Shown: positions 1 to 21,420, counted from the stretch's first letter. The stretch: 64,000 nucleotides of DNA from Terebella lapidaria (GCA_949152475.1 OX424568.1:24093667-24157666), one strand, 5' to 3'. Notes: generated by a model not told the origin, from the letters alone. A program made the numbers and translations.

Positions 1-301
1 CCAAAATGGCCCACTTCGAGCGATTCAAGGGTAACGAAATTTATACATGTCACAGGGGCACATAAGAGGAGTGTTATGCATCAATAAGAAAAAAAGTTAC
101 TGATAAGATTTTGAGAAAATGACTGTCAAAGTCCAAAATTGGCCATTTTTCGACGAAAACGGCCGCCATTTTGAAAAAAATTGGAAAATCAGAAAACTAA
201 AAAAAAGCTTCCTTGGAAATATTTTTAGGTATTTTTGTGCAAAATTTCAGAAATATTCCATCATAAACTTTAAAGATAAAAATTAGCCCAATGGGCTAGT
301 A
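1..301 (+). mobile_element. Family A unique module, truncated copy at the window edge
   Basis: This matches the module at about 2065-2345: the ATGGCCCACTTCGAGCGATT word, the A-rich tract and the TTTAAAGATAAAAATT word before the end. It ends in the small palindrome TTAGCCCAATGGGCTA that joins it to the next copy. The rest lies outside the window. Confidence 0.65.
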
Positions 302-2452
302 AGGTTACCGGAGAAATATACAGAGTTAAGCCGAGAAAGTTGAAAGTCAAATTCAAGGTGACCACTGAAATCGCTATATCTCTAACCGTGAAAATGGAAT
401 CAAAGGTTAAATTCTAGATCACCAAACTATTCAGCATACATCATTTCCTATATGTTCACTATGGACCCCTAAGCTGTAAATTTGATAATAAGCGAGATAT
501 AAGCCATTTTGTAATCTGACTTTGAAAAAAAAATGACACCTTGAAATTTAGGTCAAAGGTCAAATTCAATATCATTAAAATATTCAGAATATATCATTTC
601 CTATATGTTCACAATTGATTCCTAAGCTGTAAAGTCGATAATAAGCAAGATATTAGCCATTTTGTCCTGTTGACCTTGAAAATGAGGTCAAAGGTCAAAT
701 TCAAGGTCATGAGAATTTTCAGCATATATCATTTCCTATATGTTCACAATTAATTCCTAAGCTGTAAAGTCGCTAATAAGCAAGATATTGGCCATTTTGT
801 CCTGTGACCTTGAAAATAAGTCAAAGGTCAAATTCAAGGTCACGAGCATTTTCAGCATATATCATTTCCTATATGTTCACAATTGATTCCTAAGCTGTAA
901 AGTCGCTAATAAGCAAGATATTGGCCATTTTGTCCTGTGACCTTGAAAATAGGTCAAAGGTCAAATTCAAGGTCACTAGCATTTTCAGCATATATCATTT
1001 CCTATATGTTCACAATTGATTCCTAAGCTGTAAAGTCGCTAATAAGCAAGATATTGGCCATTTTGTCCTGTGACCTTGAAAATGAGGTCAAAGGTCAAAT
1101 TCAAGGTCACGAGAATATTCAGCATATATCATTTCCCATATGTTCACAATTGATTCCTAAGCTGTAAAGTTGATAATAAGCGAGATATCAGCAATTTTGT
1201 CCTGTGACCTTGGAAATGAGGTCAAAGGTCAAATTCAAGGTCATGAGAATATTCTGCGTATATCATTTCCTATATGTTCACAATTGATTCCTAAGCTGTA
1301 AAGTCGATAATAAGCGAGATCTTAGCCATTTTGTCATGTGACCTTCAAAATGAGGTCAAAGGTCAAATTCAAGGTCATGAGAATTTTCAGCATATATCAT
1401 TTCCTATATGTTCACAATTCATTTCTAAGCTGTTAAGTCGCTGATAAGCAAGATATTGGCCATTTTGTCCTGTGACCTTGAAAATGAGGTCAAAGGTCAA
1501 ATTCAAGGTCACGAGAATTTTCAGCATATATCATTTCCTATATGTTCAAAATTGATTCCTAAGCTGTAAAGTCGCTAATAAGCAAGATATTGGCCAATTT
1601 GTCCTGTGACCTTGAAAATGAGGTCAAAGGTCAAATTCAAGGTCATGAGAATATTCAGCATATATCATTTCCTATATGTTCACAATTGATTCCTAAGCTG
1701 TAAAGTCGATAATAAGCGAGATATTAGCCATTTTGTCCTGTGACCTTGAAAATGAGGTCAAAGGTCAAATTCAAGGTCATCAGAATATTCGGTATATATC
1801 ATTTCTTATATGTCCACGATTGATTTCTAAGCTGTAAAGTCGATAATAAGCGAGATATTAGCCATTTTGTTCTTTGACCTTGAAACTGAGGTCAGAGGTC
1901 AAACTCAAGGTCACGAGAATATTCAGCATATATCATTTCCTATATGTCCACAATTGATTCCTAGTCTCTAATCTCAATGTGAAGTGAGATATAAGGCATA
2001 ATGTTTCCCATTATAAAGCATAGGAAAATTTAACATGGGAAAGTCCCATTTGGGCCAAGTTTGGCCCAAAATGGCCCACTTCGAGCGATTCAAGCGCAAC
2101 GAAACTTATACACATCACAGGAGTACATATGAGGAGTGTTGTGTATCAAAAAGAAAAAAAGTTACTGAACAGTTTTTGAGAAAATTGCCGCCAAAGTCCA
2201 AAATCAGGCATTTTTCGTCGAAAACGGCCGCCATTTTGAAAAAAATGCGAAAATCGAAAAACAAAAAAAAACCTTTCCTTGAAATATTTTTAGGTATTTT
2301 TGTGCAAAATTTCAGAAAGATTCGATCATATACTTTAAAGATAAAAATGTGAACGGACGACGGACGGACGGACGGACGGACGGACGGACGGACGACGGAC
2401 GACGGACGCAACGCCATGCCAATAGGTTATCGGACCATAGGTCCGGTAACCT
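302..2452 (+). mobile_element. Family A TIR element, copy 1, carrying a ~134-bp tandem array
   Basis: The copy opens with AGGTTACCGGA and closes with GTCCGGTAACCT, so the ends are inverted repeats. From about 480 to 1975 it is a head-to-tail array of ~134-bp monomers, about 11 to 13 copies; the word CCTAAGCTGT recurs at 621, 756, 889, 1022, 1156 and 1290. Then comes a unique module (about 1980-2350) with the CATTATAAAGCATAGG segment and several ATTTTG/GGCCAT-rich stretches, an (ACGG)n simple repeat, and a terminal hairpin around the closing repeat. Both-strand ORFs in the unique module are repeat sequence and match no known protein. A truncated second copy of the terminus follows at 2453-2541. 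Superfamily not assigned; no convincing target duplication was seen. Confidence 0.7.
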
Positions 2453-2564
2453 AAAAATGTGAACGGACGGACGGACGGACGGACGGACGACGGACGCAAC
2501 GCCATGGCAATAGGTTATCAGACCAAAGGTCCGGTAACCTAAAAATTAGCCCAAGGGCTAAGAA

Positions 2565-5019
2565 AGGTTACCGGACAATATATATTTTAGATATTAGTAT
2601 TTTGTCCCGTGACCTTGAAAATAAGGTCATTGGTCAATTCAAGGACACGATAATATTCGGCATATGTCATTTCTAGTATGTCCACAATTGATTGCTAAGC
2701 TGTAAAGTCAATAATAAGCGAGATATTAGCCATATGTCCTGTGACCTTGAAAATGAGGTCAAAGGTCGAATTCAAGGTCATAGCAATAAGCAGCATATAT
2801 CATTTCCTATATGTTCATAATTGATTCCTAAGCTGTAAAGTCGATAATAAGCAAGCTATTAGCCATTTTGTCCTCTGACCTTGAAAACTAGGTCAAAGGT
2901 GAAGTTCAAAGTCATGACAATGTACAGAATATATCATTTTCTATATGCCCACAATTGATTGCTAAGCTGTAAAGTCGATGAAAACCGAGATATTAGCCAT
3001 TTCGTTCTCTGACCTTGAAAATGAGGTCAAAGGTCAAATTCAAGGTCATAACAATATTCAGTACACATATATATCAATTCCTATATGTTCATAATTGATT
3101 CCTAAGCTGTAAAGTCGATAATAAGCGAGATGTTAGCCATTTTGTCCTGCGACCTTGAAAATTAGGTCAAAGGTCAAGTTCAAGGTCATGACAAAGTTCA
3201 GAATATATCATTTTCTATATGTTCACAGTTGATTGCTAAGCTGTAAAGTCGATCAAAAGCTAGATATTAGCCACTTTGTCCTGTGATCCTGAAAATGAGG
3301 TCAAAGGTCAAATTTAATGTCATGGCAATAATCTGCATATATCATTTCCTATATGTCCACAATTGATTCCTAAGCTGTAGAGTCAATAATAACCGTGATA
3401 TTAGCCATTTTGTGCTCTGACCTTGAGACTGAGGTCAGAGGTCAAATTCAAGGCTACGATAATATTCAGCATATATCATTTCCTATATGTCTACAATTGA
3501 TTCCTGGTCTCTAATCTCAATATTAGGTGAGATATTAGGCTTAATCTGTCCCATTATAAAGCATAGGAGAATTTAACAAAAGAAACCCCATTTGGGCTGA
3601 GTTTGGGCCCAAAATTGCCCACTTCGAGCAATTCAAGGGCAACTAAATTTATACATGTCACAGGGGTACATATATGGAGTGTTGTGCATCAATAAGAAAA
3701 AAAAATTACTGCACAGATTTTGAGAAAACGACCGTCAAAGTCCAAAATTGGCCAATTTACGACGAAAACGGCCGCTCTGACCTTGAAACCGAGGTCAGAG
3801 CTCAAATTCAAGGTCACGAGAATATTCAGCATATATCATTTCCTATATGTTCACAATTGATTCCTAAGCTGTAAAGTCGATAATAAGCGAGATATTAGCC
3901 ATTTTGTCCTGTGACCTTGAAAATGAGGTCAAAGGTCAAATTCAAGGTCACGAGAATATTCAGCATATATCATTTCCTATATGTTCACAATTGATTCCTA
4001 AGCTGTAAAGTCGATAATAAGCGAGATATTAGCAATTTTGTCCTGTGACCTTGGAAATGAGGTCAAAGGTCAAATTCAAGGTCACGAAAATATTCAGCAT
4101 ATATCCTTTCCTATATGTTCACAATTGATTCCTAAACTGTAAAGTCGATAATAAGCGAGATATTAGCCATTTTGCTATGTGACCTTGAAAATGAGGTCAA
4201 AGGTCAAATTCAAGGTCACGAGAAGATTCAGCATATATCATTTCCTATATGTTCACAATTGATTCCTAAGCTGTAAAGTCGATAATAAGCGAGATATTAG
4301 TCATTTTGTCCTGTGACCTTGAAAATGAGGTCAAAGGTCAAATTCAAGGTCACGAGAATATTCAGCATATATCATTTCCTATATGTCCACAATTCATTCC
4401 TAGTCTCTAAATTCAATATTAAGTGAGATATTAGGCTTAATGTGTCCCATTATAAAGCATAGGAGAATTTAACATGGGAAAGTCACATTTGGGCCGAGTT
4501 TGGGCCCAAAATGGCTCACTTCGAGCGATTCAAGGGCAACGAAATTTATACATGTCACAGGGGTACATATGAGGAGTGTTATGCATCAATAAAAAAAAAA
4601 GTTACTGAACAGATTTTGAGAAAACGACCGCCAAAGTCCAAAATTGGCCATTTTTCGATGAAAACGGCCGCCATTTTGAAAAAAATGCAAAAATCCAAAA
4701 ACTAAAAAATACCTCACTCTCTAAATATTTTTAGGCATTTTTGTGCAAAATTTCAGAAAAAATCGATCTTAAACTTTAAAGATAAAATTGTTGACGGACG
4801 ACGACGACGGATGACGACGCCGGACGCAACGCCATGCCAATAGGTTATCGGACCAAAGGTCTCGAAATATACCTCCCTCTCGAAATATTTTTAGGCATTT
4901 TTGTGCAAAATTTCAGAAAAATCCGATGGTAAACTTTAAAGATAAAATTGTTTACGGACGGACGGACGATGGACGCAACGCCATGGCAATAGGTTATCGG
5001 ACCATAGGTCCGGTAACCT
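2565..5019 (+). mobile_element. Family A TIR element, copy 2
   Basis: It starts AGGTTACCGGACAAT at 2565 and ends in the hairpin that finishes GGTCCGGTAACCT at 5019. There are two monomer arrays (about 2590-3520 and 3780-4410) separated by a shortened unique module (3545-3775), then a second full unique module (4415-4790), a (GACG)n tract and a partly duplicated terminus (4800-4860). This looks like recombination or unequal exchange between two copies. Its right end lies only about 50 bp from the donor site of ryanodine receptor exon 7, so the element sits in intron 7 of that gene. Confidence 0.7.
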
Positions 5020-5070
5020 AAAAATGGTCTAGAAGTTTCACTGTGATAGTAGCTGAGATCTATTACTTAC

Positions 5071-13733
<8,663 letters not shown>

Positions 13734-13974
13734 CGTGGAGCCGAGACGGACGACCACGCGACTCCAGCCGACAGCGGTCGACTGCTCCTACACCTGGAAA
13801 CAGGATGGAAACCATGGAAATAGGTGTCAAGCAAGGATTGCTCATCAAAGATGTATGTCTAACTTGATTAGTTCATCCATGAGACACTGCTTGGAATACT
13901 AGTATAATGTACGCATTAGATAATGAACATTATAATTTTCATCATATTTTATCAGCCGCGAATTATACTCCGAC

Positions 13975-14165
13975 TTTTTTCTAACTCGTTTACACCGTTT
14001 TTGCCTAATATTTTTGTGAGGCTGATTGGATTTCATCAGAAACCCATAATTCATATGTACGGAAACCAATTCACCTCGGAGTCCAACGGCAATTTTCTAT
14101 AATAGTAACTTTCCACAGTGAAAATTAAAAAGTTGTCAATCTACCCCAATGTTAAATCTAGCAGA
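13975..14165. repeat. Single arm related to the 8574-9139 foldback element
   Basis: It shares TTTTTTCTAACTCGTTTACACC, given here only as a family signature split over 13977-13997, the CACCTCGGAG word and the CAATCTACCCCAATGTTAAA word in the same order. The complementary arm is absent, so it is a half element or a solo copy. Confidence 0.55.
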
Positions 14166-14376
14166 GTCATGAATTTCTGTGTCTGTAGTCTGTACACAAT
14201 TTTGTCACATTTTTGTGCATTACATGTATCTTAATTTTAGTGATGCAAAAAATATATTGTGTTTTGTTTCTTAATTATTTGTTGTTGGAAATTTCAGTCA
14301 CTTGTTTTCAAGAATGTGGTTTTAGCAGAATTTTTTACCATTGTTTTTTTTTATTCCAGACAATAACTTTAGTTTG

Positions 14377-15209
14377 TACGGCAGCGTGTAGCTGCCAAGT
14401 GGTTTTATTTCTGAATTGGTAAATAGAGATATAGTAATTCGCAAGTACAGATTAGTAACTCATATATACGAATTAGTAACTCGTATATACAGATTAGTAA
14501 CTCATATACAAGTTAGTAACTCGTATATACGGATTAATCACTCGTTTGCACGAATTATTAACTCTTACATACGAATGAGTAAATCGTATATACGAATTAT
14601 TAACTCGTATATACGAATTGGTAATTCGAACATACGGATTACTAACTCGTATACACGAATCAGTAGCTCGTATAAACAAATTAGTAGCTCGTATAAACGA
14701 ATTATATTAAATCGAATATACAAATTAGTAATGCGTACATACGGACTAATAACTGGTATATACGAATTAGTAACTTGTATTTATGAATTAGTAACACATA
14801 CATACGAATTACTAACTCGTTTATACGAATTAATGAACCTCCAGTAGGCCAACAGTCATGGAGGATCCAGCCGAGTTATTAATTCGTATATACGGGTTAT
14901 CAATTCGTATGTACGAGTTACTAATTCGTATATACGAGTTACTTATTCGTATATACGAATTACTAATCCGTAAATACGATTTATTAATCCGTATGTACGA
15001 TTTAATAATCCATACGTACGAGCTATTAATTCACATATATACGAGTTACTGATTCGTATATATGAGTTGTTAATTCGTACATACGAGTTAACAATTCGTA
15101 GGTACAAGTTACTAATTCGTATATACAAGTTATTATTTGTATGTACGAGTTCCTAATCTGTATTTATGAATTAAAAAATAAAATCACTTGACAGCTCCAT
15201 GCTGCCGTA
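14377..15209. mobile_element. Foldback element built from inverted arrays of 20-bp palindromic units
   Basis: The ends are inverted repeats of about 50 bp: TACGGCAGCGTGTAGCTGCC at 14377 pairs with the complement at 15160-15209 (ends GCTGCCGTA). AGTTTG directly flanks both sides, a likely 6-bp target duplication. Inside, 14440-14835 is an array of ~20-bp units (GAATTAGTAACTCGTATATAC). After a 40-bp spacer, 14876-15170 is the same array in reverse complement. The open frames on both strands (Ile-Tyr-Glu-Leu repeats) follow from the 20/21-bp period and are not genes. Confidence 0.8.
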
Positions 15210-15214
15210 AGTTT

Positions 15215-15800
15215 GCCTTGATGTACGTATCTTTGCCAAATTTTCACCACGGGTCATAAATATTATTTGGAAGAACCTACTGTTTTTTTAAGCTGGCTTT
15301 AATTTAAGGTCTGTGAGGTCCGTGAGGATGAACTCAATGTCGATTTGTGAACTTGGTTTCATGACAATAATTACAAAATTATTCAGGCAATGGCAAGCTT
15401 GCATGACATAATACCAGGGAGAAAAAATTTTGTTGATTTCGGGATCAATTTGCCAATTGACATTTGACCTTACAGCTTGAAATATTTTTTCTGCTGATTC
15501 ATCCTAGAGGCTTCCTGCATACTAGTATTTCAGAAATGGTGTGTCATAGAGCAAACCGAACATTATATTCATACACATTAGCCAGAACAAACATCAATGG
15601 TAAACTTCCGACCTTGACCTGTAATTTTTTGCCGAGTCAGCGTTCTCCTCACTAACTTGGAAACAATCTGTCATGGAGCTGAACACATATTATTTATCGG
15701 ACTCATCACCATTGATCACCACAGACCAATATGTCTAAGGGGAATTGAGGAGAAAATGACCTTGACCTGAATTTTCACTGAAACAAAATCTCAGAGAAAT
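15215..15800 (+). repeat. Diverged family B copy (plus orientation)
   Basis: It shares ordered words with the full copy at 60635-63178: TTTTCACCA, GGTCATAAATATTA, TCTGTGAGGTCCGTGAGG, GATTCATCCTAGAGGCTTCC and GAAATGGTGTGTCATAGAGC. There are only one or two monomer remnants. Confidence 0.65.
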
Positions 15801-15839
15801 CTTTTCACTAAATTGTTATTAAACAATAGATTTCAATGG

Positions 15840-16070
15840 TATTGGCAAAGAGTCACCCATTTTTTTTCGGGTATTTTGGGGGAAAAATTCCACATTAAAC
15901 AGAATTTTTTCGATCACAAATTCTCTGTTGTTGTACGCACAATGTCATATTGATGGTTGTTTAAATGTCTGAAAATAATCAAATGAATTTCAAATTTTAG
16001 GTCCTCTGATTGGGTCCACCTGTGGCGTAATCCAGACTAATTGTTTTTTTCAACAGAGGGCTCTATTAAC
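15840..16070 (+). repeat. Fragment related to the TIR element at 44648-45089
   Basis: GGTATTTTGGGG, CATATTGATGGTTGTTT and the closing GGTCCTCTGATTGGGTCCACC-like end (16001-16021) occur in the same order as in the right half of the 44648-45089 element. Confidence 0.5.
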
Positions 16071-16348
16071 TACAAAGCACATATTTATCATTTTCAATGA
16101 TACTAATGATGTAAACAATCCAGAGATATAGTTTTGAGATTTCCCATCTGAATGATTTGAAAGGATTATATGTCTCTTTCAGCATGTTGCAATCTTACGA
16201 AACGTGTATCCATTGAGTTTTTTTCATGTGTTCATTCATTATTTACATCCCATATTGGTATACTTCAAGCAGATTTTAATTATCATCTTCATTATCATGT
16301 GGATCTGCTGGTTATAGTGAATTACACTCATCTAAAAACATTGAAGTA

Positions 16349-16525
16349 CAGTGGTCGCTGTAAGATAAGAAACCTCCGAAATAAGAATTCCCTGTCAGTA
16401 AAGACTTTTCTGTATTCCCCAAAGATCAATTTAACATGTAAATGAACCTGTGAAATAAGACTTCCAGTAAGATAAGACCTCATTTTCTCTGCAAAAGGTG
16501 AGGTCTTATCTTACAGGGACCACTG
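16349..16525. mobile_element. MITE with TA target duplication (Tc1/mariner-pogo type)
   Basis: 177 bp bounded by TA on both sides. The left end CAGTGGTCGCTGTAAGATAA and the right end (reverse complement CAGTGGTCCCTGTAAGATAA) differ at one base in the first 20. CAGTGGTCCC-type ends with TA duplications are typical of pogo/Tigger-like elements. No transposase is encoded. Confidence 0.85.
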
Positions 16526-16696
16526 TATCTAATAAATGTGCTGGTATAAAATATTGATAAGCAAAGACCACTTCAGTCTCCAGTTGTCTGAATCAAATGC
16601 AGATTACATATACATAAAATTTCATGTCTTTACTACAATTGATCATATTGGTATGTTACCACACTTCAATTGGATAAACATGACAGACCACTAATA

Positions 16697-17370
16697 ACTA
16701 CACGTCAAGGCCTTAAGATGCCTTGGAGGCATTTGAGTGTAAAGACTAATTGATAACATTATGACATGTTTGCCTGATGACTCCAAAAATAAAATGACGC
16801 AGAAAAAATATTTCGAGTCAGGGCTAAAGTTCATCCTCAATTTCCCCCAAGACATGTTTGTCTACAACGCTGAAAATAATGTCTATTTTGCTCTAAGACG
16901 CACCGTTTCCGAGAATATTAATGATACAAAAAATGCCGACTCAGCTAAAAATTTGAGGTCAAGGTCAAATGTTCATCCCAGATACCCGCAAGACCTGTTA
17001 GTCTAGGGCAACGACGAGTCCGAAAATAATGTCTGTTTCGCTCTACGACACACCGTTTCTGAGATAAGCAGGATGCCTCAAGGATGAATCAGCAAAAAAA
17101 ATTTAGAGCTGTAAGGTCAAAGGTAGTTTGACGGATTGATCCCAAAATCTTCCCTGATGGTATATGGACAATGATGAACCTCAATGTGAAGTTCTGCAGC
17201 CACTGCCCGAATACTTCTTGAATATCGTCCAGAAACAAAATCTCAAAATCAACTTTATTCATCCTCATGAACCTCGGATCCGGCTCACAAACAATAGAGT
17301 TCTTCCACATATTATCATTTCTGACCAGCGATGGAAAACTTGGCAAGGATACATCAAGGCAAACTAAAGT
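16697..17370 (-). repeat. Family B copy, minus orientation
   Basis: It begins with ACGTCAAGGCCTTAAGATGC, the complement of the family B end at 63150. It then holds about two reversed monomers (CTAAGACGCACCGTTTCCGA, GCCGACTCAGC) and the reversed leading module (CCAAAATCTTCCCTGATGGT). The ORF at 17089-17346 lies inside it and is rejected as a gene. Confidence 0.7.
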
Positions 17371-20340
17371 TATTGGACGGAAACTAAAATGGCCGAAGAA
17401 AAAAAAATTCTGCTAAAACCAAAGAAATGCCTCAACCATATTTCTAGTGCCATGTTCAAGCCTCCAGAGTGCTGAAAAATAAAATGTGCACTTGAATAGA
17501 ATTGGTTTAGCAGACTGTACAGAGGTTTATACTGTGCAGAAAGGTATCGGCCCGAAGTATAAGACAGACATAGATTTTTTCCAAAATACAAGTTTCTACG
17601 TATTGATCAAATCTGGTCGAACATCAACACCTCAAATACGTGTACATGTAACATCAGCCAGCATTCATAATTATATAAAATTTACAACCCTTGTCTCGCC
17701 GTAGTCACGCAGCAAGGCTGTCAGCATGGTTACCATGGTAACGTAAATAAACAGAGTGGCAACCACACTCATATAAATCTATACGAAAGAATAAATGAAC
17801 ACTGAACTTATCAGCAACATGTAAATGGTAAAAATTAAGGAGAAAACTAATCAACAAATTCCAAGCCACAAACTAGCAATATCGTTGCTAAGGGCAATGG
17901 TTGTTGACTTGATTGCTACATGGGCTATAATTGTTTTCTTCAACATATTATTCCTTGAATAATCTAATATAATGATATACCACATTGACATAATAATTAT
18001 CAGATATCATTAATTGCTAATTTGATTACAGTGTATATTATGCTAGGAATTTGGTGGGATTGGTACCAAAATAGTATAATGTTGGTAATGAATTATGTTC
18101 TGTGTATTCTATGCATACTCCAACAGATAATCTTTTGAGTAAACCCAGCATATGACCCCATACAGCTCTAGACTGCATTTACGAAATGAGACCTTGAGAA
18201 AAGAGATAAAAATGGCGTTGATTACTCACAATCAAACTTTTCTGGTAGAATCCAGCACAAAAGTCTGTTTTATCCAAGGTACGGAGGATCTACTACAAAT
18301 ATTCCTAATCCTGGATTTACTCCAACACTGCCGACGATGTTTCCCTGGTGTTTTCTGGGCCCCAATCCCTGTTCACAATGAAGGAGGAAATCTTTTTGCA
18401 CACTCCACACACACAGAACTACGGCTGGTTCATTCCTTGGTACTTTTAGCGATTTAGGGCAGACATCCTTGGCAGTGCAATGGATCTTTCTACAGTTCTT
18501 CTTGGCTGCCTTGCTCCCCACCGATCTGGAGCAGCTGCTTGCAAGCAAACTTCATAGAGTGCGAACAGTTCTACAGTACACACACATGAAAAACCAAGCA
18601 GCCTACCCCCCCTCCCCCTTCCCCCATCCCTCAACCTGGATATTTGCAGCCTTCTTCCGGATCTACATCTAGATTTCCCTCCCTGGGCCAAGGAGTTCTG
18701 GAATTTCTAGGAAGGGGTGAATTGGTAACCTCCAGGCAGGGTGTTATCTCCACGCCAGTCTACTGGTAGGGCCTTCGATTGATGGAAGGCTGGATCAGTA
18801 TCTATAGGAATCGCCATGGGTATTGACTCAGCCCAGCATCATTGCAGGATCTATATAACAGTGCAAATGTGCAGTGTAAGATTACCTAACAAATATAAGA
18901 AGCTGTACCAAGTAATATTATCTAATGCTATGGTGATAATGATATGTAGAAGTATACAAAATCTAATAAAGAATACCTCATATATACAGTATAGTACTTG
19001 CATGAAGCATAATACTTTCATATAATAAGAATGAACATATTCATAATATTGACATGAATTTGGAAAGCATATACATGCAAGACACTAATCAGAAACATGG
19101 AATGGGGCATTTTAAAACTCAGTAGTTTGAAGAAGTGGCTGTGTTAATTAGTCTAGGAATGGAAAATATCAATTTTAAAAAAACTAATTTAGAAAAAAAA
19201 AACAGTAGTTTTATTTTTTTTTTATTAATGAGGCTATTCAATATTTATTTATATTGCTTAGCTTCTATAAAAATATGTTACAGAACATGAAATAATCTTA
19301 CAATCAGTATTCAAAATCATTTTAAAACAATCCAGTATATAAATTATTATATGGTAAGTTTCAAATTTTCATTAGTTGTGATAAATGTAATTCAATCTTT
19401 ATTTTATTGCCCGATAATATTATACACATAGGCCTACCGTGATATACATAGGCGAGGATATATATATACAGGTTGGGGTGATGTTCAGAGGGTTCAGGTT
19501 TGGGGCGCCTCTGTAGCCCTACTGGACCCCCAGAATTCACGATTGTCAAACTCAAAATCTCAGCTTATCGCCCATTATCTTGCCCACAAATGTACTTGAG
19601 CAATGCCCCCAATGAGACTAGAATTATCTTGACTATTTCATTTGGCATCCGTTTAAGCACGGCTACATGACAGCGTGACAAACCACTAGATCTACCTTTC
19701 AGTTTCAGTTTCAATCGTGGCATGATTGAGCAGAGTGGCATGAATAGGAAATCAAGCGAGCCACGATCACATAATGACACAAAAAAGCTGTTTTATATGT
19801 GATAGGAAAGCCAAAGTCACGACAATTCGAAATCACCGGTTTACCACCCGGTATAATTAACTGATACAGGAAATAAACGTACATATTCTGATATTAGGGT
19901 TACCTATTGCTGCATGCTGATGATCGAAATGTCGCTGTAAACTGCACATGCGAGTTTTTTGCGTTCCCGCGCAAATTACCACTGTCAGGACACTGACTAG
20001 GTGACCGCGCGTTACCGTCACCCAAACTGGCCACGGTTACTCTCATAATTATTAACAACAACAACAACAACAACGTGTTGAAGTGCGCCAAAACGAACAA
20101 CAACAACAACTCAGCAGCAATTGAACCTGATGGTGCTACAGCCTACATATTCTCATTAGACTAGTTCTGAACTACTGAGATTAGACTATATGTATTCAGC
20201 AAATACAACTGGATTGGTATGCTTGAAAAAACTGTGTTGATTAATCATAATCTCTAATGAGCTCAATGCATATAACACAGCCTATTGCCCGATCATATAC
20301 TATTTCGTTGGGTGATATTCCATATCAATATGTAGTCGTA
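17371..20340. other. Intergenic, no gene recognised
   Basis: Mostly AT-rich. 18440-18720 is richer in G+C and could hold an untranslated RyR exon or promoter, but I found no splice or homology evidence. An (AAC)n tract interrupted by 24 bp lies at 20050-20112. Confidence 0.4.
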
Positions 20341-20524
20341 CACAGGGGCCGGTATAGGATTTTGGGAAGGGGGGGGCCAAAACCTTCCATCGACAGAGCG
20401 GCGAGCGAAGCGAGCCCACGCCGGCCGGGGGTATGGGGCCCGCTTAAGGGCCCCAGACGCTGAAGGTTTATGCACCCCCAATGGTGTGTGTCTAGGTCTC
20501 TCCTTGGATCAATTTCATGGCCTT
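20340..20524 (+). repeat. GC-rich tandem repeat, left part
   Basis: This carries AGCGAAGCGAGCCCACGCCG, GGGGCCCGCTTAAGGGCCCC and AGACGCTGAAGGTTTATGCA, the words of the monomers at 24236-25230. It stops at CATGGCCTT, in the middle of a monomer, where the DIRS-like element begins. The first bases (CAGGGGCCGG at 20342) resemble a hAT-type end. Confidence 0.75.
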
Positions 20525-21009
20525 TAGTGGGGCGGATAACGGAAAAGATGTTTACTTTTTGGAAGAAAGCATGAAAGTTTGCATATAGAGGTTTTAGGGC
20601 ATGCTGATTTCATATCGATTAGAATACATTTGATCCGACACCTGTAACCTCTTCAAAATCCAAGATGGCTGCCATGATCGACGTAAATCAGGTCTATATC
20701 ACAAATCTAGTTCTAATCACGATATGAAGATGATTTTTTATTCTATATATATGTTTTCGATGGTGACGAATCTGATTCAGATGTTGTTTCACCATGTGGC
20801 GGCCATCATAGGAACAAAAATCAACTATGGCCGCCAAAATAACGTAAAACTTCTATAGTCGGGTAAACATAATTTTACATACAGCATATATGATTAACAA
20901 AAAGCTTGGAACTTCATCCAAACATGCCTTTGTTGAGGGCAAGATAGTTCAGTACGCACAGTCTAACTTCAACAGATGGACAACCAATTCACTGTGTGTG
21001 GGCTTCTAT

Positions 21010-21420
21010 AGTCTACTGGTTGGAAACTGTAATCAGCCAGTCATCCAAAAACCTCGTTAGACGAATGCGCAACTGTGAGCCCAGGTAGAAAGCAAATGAA
21101 AGGCGCATGTGAATAGGTATATGGAGTCTTGGACGAATCGAAGGAAAGAGCTAGGGATCGGTAGCATCTCGAGGATGGATGTACTGAATTTTGGAATACG
21201 CATCCTTCAAGTCGATTGACATCCTCCAATCGTCCCACAGAGAGACACCAGAAATGATTGAGGACACTCTACAGGGAATCGTTCCTTGATCACTAACTGG
21301 GAAAAGGCTGAGATCTCTGATCAACCGCCAACTGACAGTCAGCTTTGGAACCACAAACAGCCGATTGCAGAAGCCGGGGATATCCGGAGTACAACCACAG
21401 TGGCCTGCTCATCAGCATCC
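21010..21420 (-). pseudogene. Reverse transcriptase remnant of the DIRS-like element
   Basis: Reading the minus strand from 21420: TPDIPGFCNRLFVVPK, RLIRDLSLF, then DWRMSIDLKDAY followed by IHP, all in the frame of 21354-21151. The reading then moves to another frame for RLHIPIHMRLSFAF and FLDDWLITVSN. The catalytic aspartates of both motifs survive, but the frame is broken and stop codons follow. Confidence 0.75.

Noticed and set aside
300-2000. CRISPR-like regular repeat array
   Set aside because: Monomers are ~134 bp without unique spacers, in animal nuclear DNA; it is satellite DNA.
2115-2417. Frame encoding Arg-Pro-Ser-Val repeats
   Set aside because: Translation of the (ACGG)n simple repeat at the end of family A.
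302-2452. Helitron assignment for family A because of its 3' hairpin
   Set aside because: The ends are inverted repeats of each other and there is no CTRR end after the hairpin or TC start.
14416-15128. Long open frames on both strands encoding Ile-Tyr-Glu-Leu repeats
   Set aside because: They follow from a 20/21-bp palindromic repeat read in any frame; both strands give similar peptides and the region has the termini of a foldback element.
18270-18691. Cys- and Lys-rich minus-strand frames in a G+C-richer stretch, possible exon
   Set aside because: No family resemblance and no convincing splice partners; at most a candidate untranslated exon.
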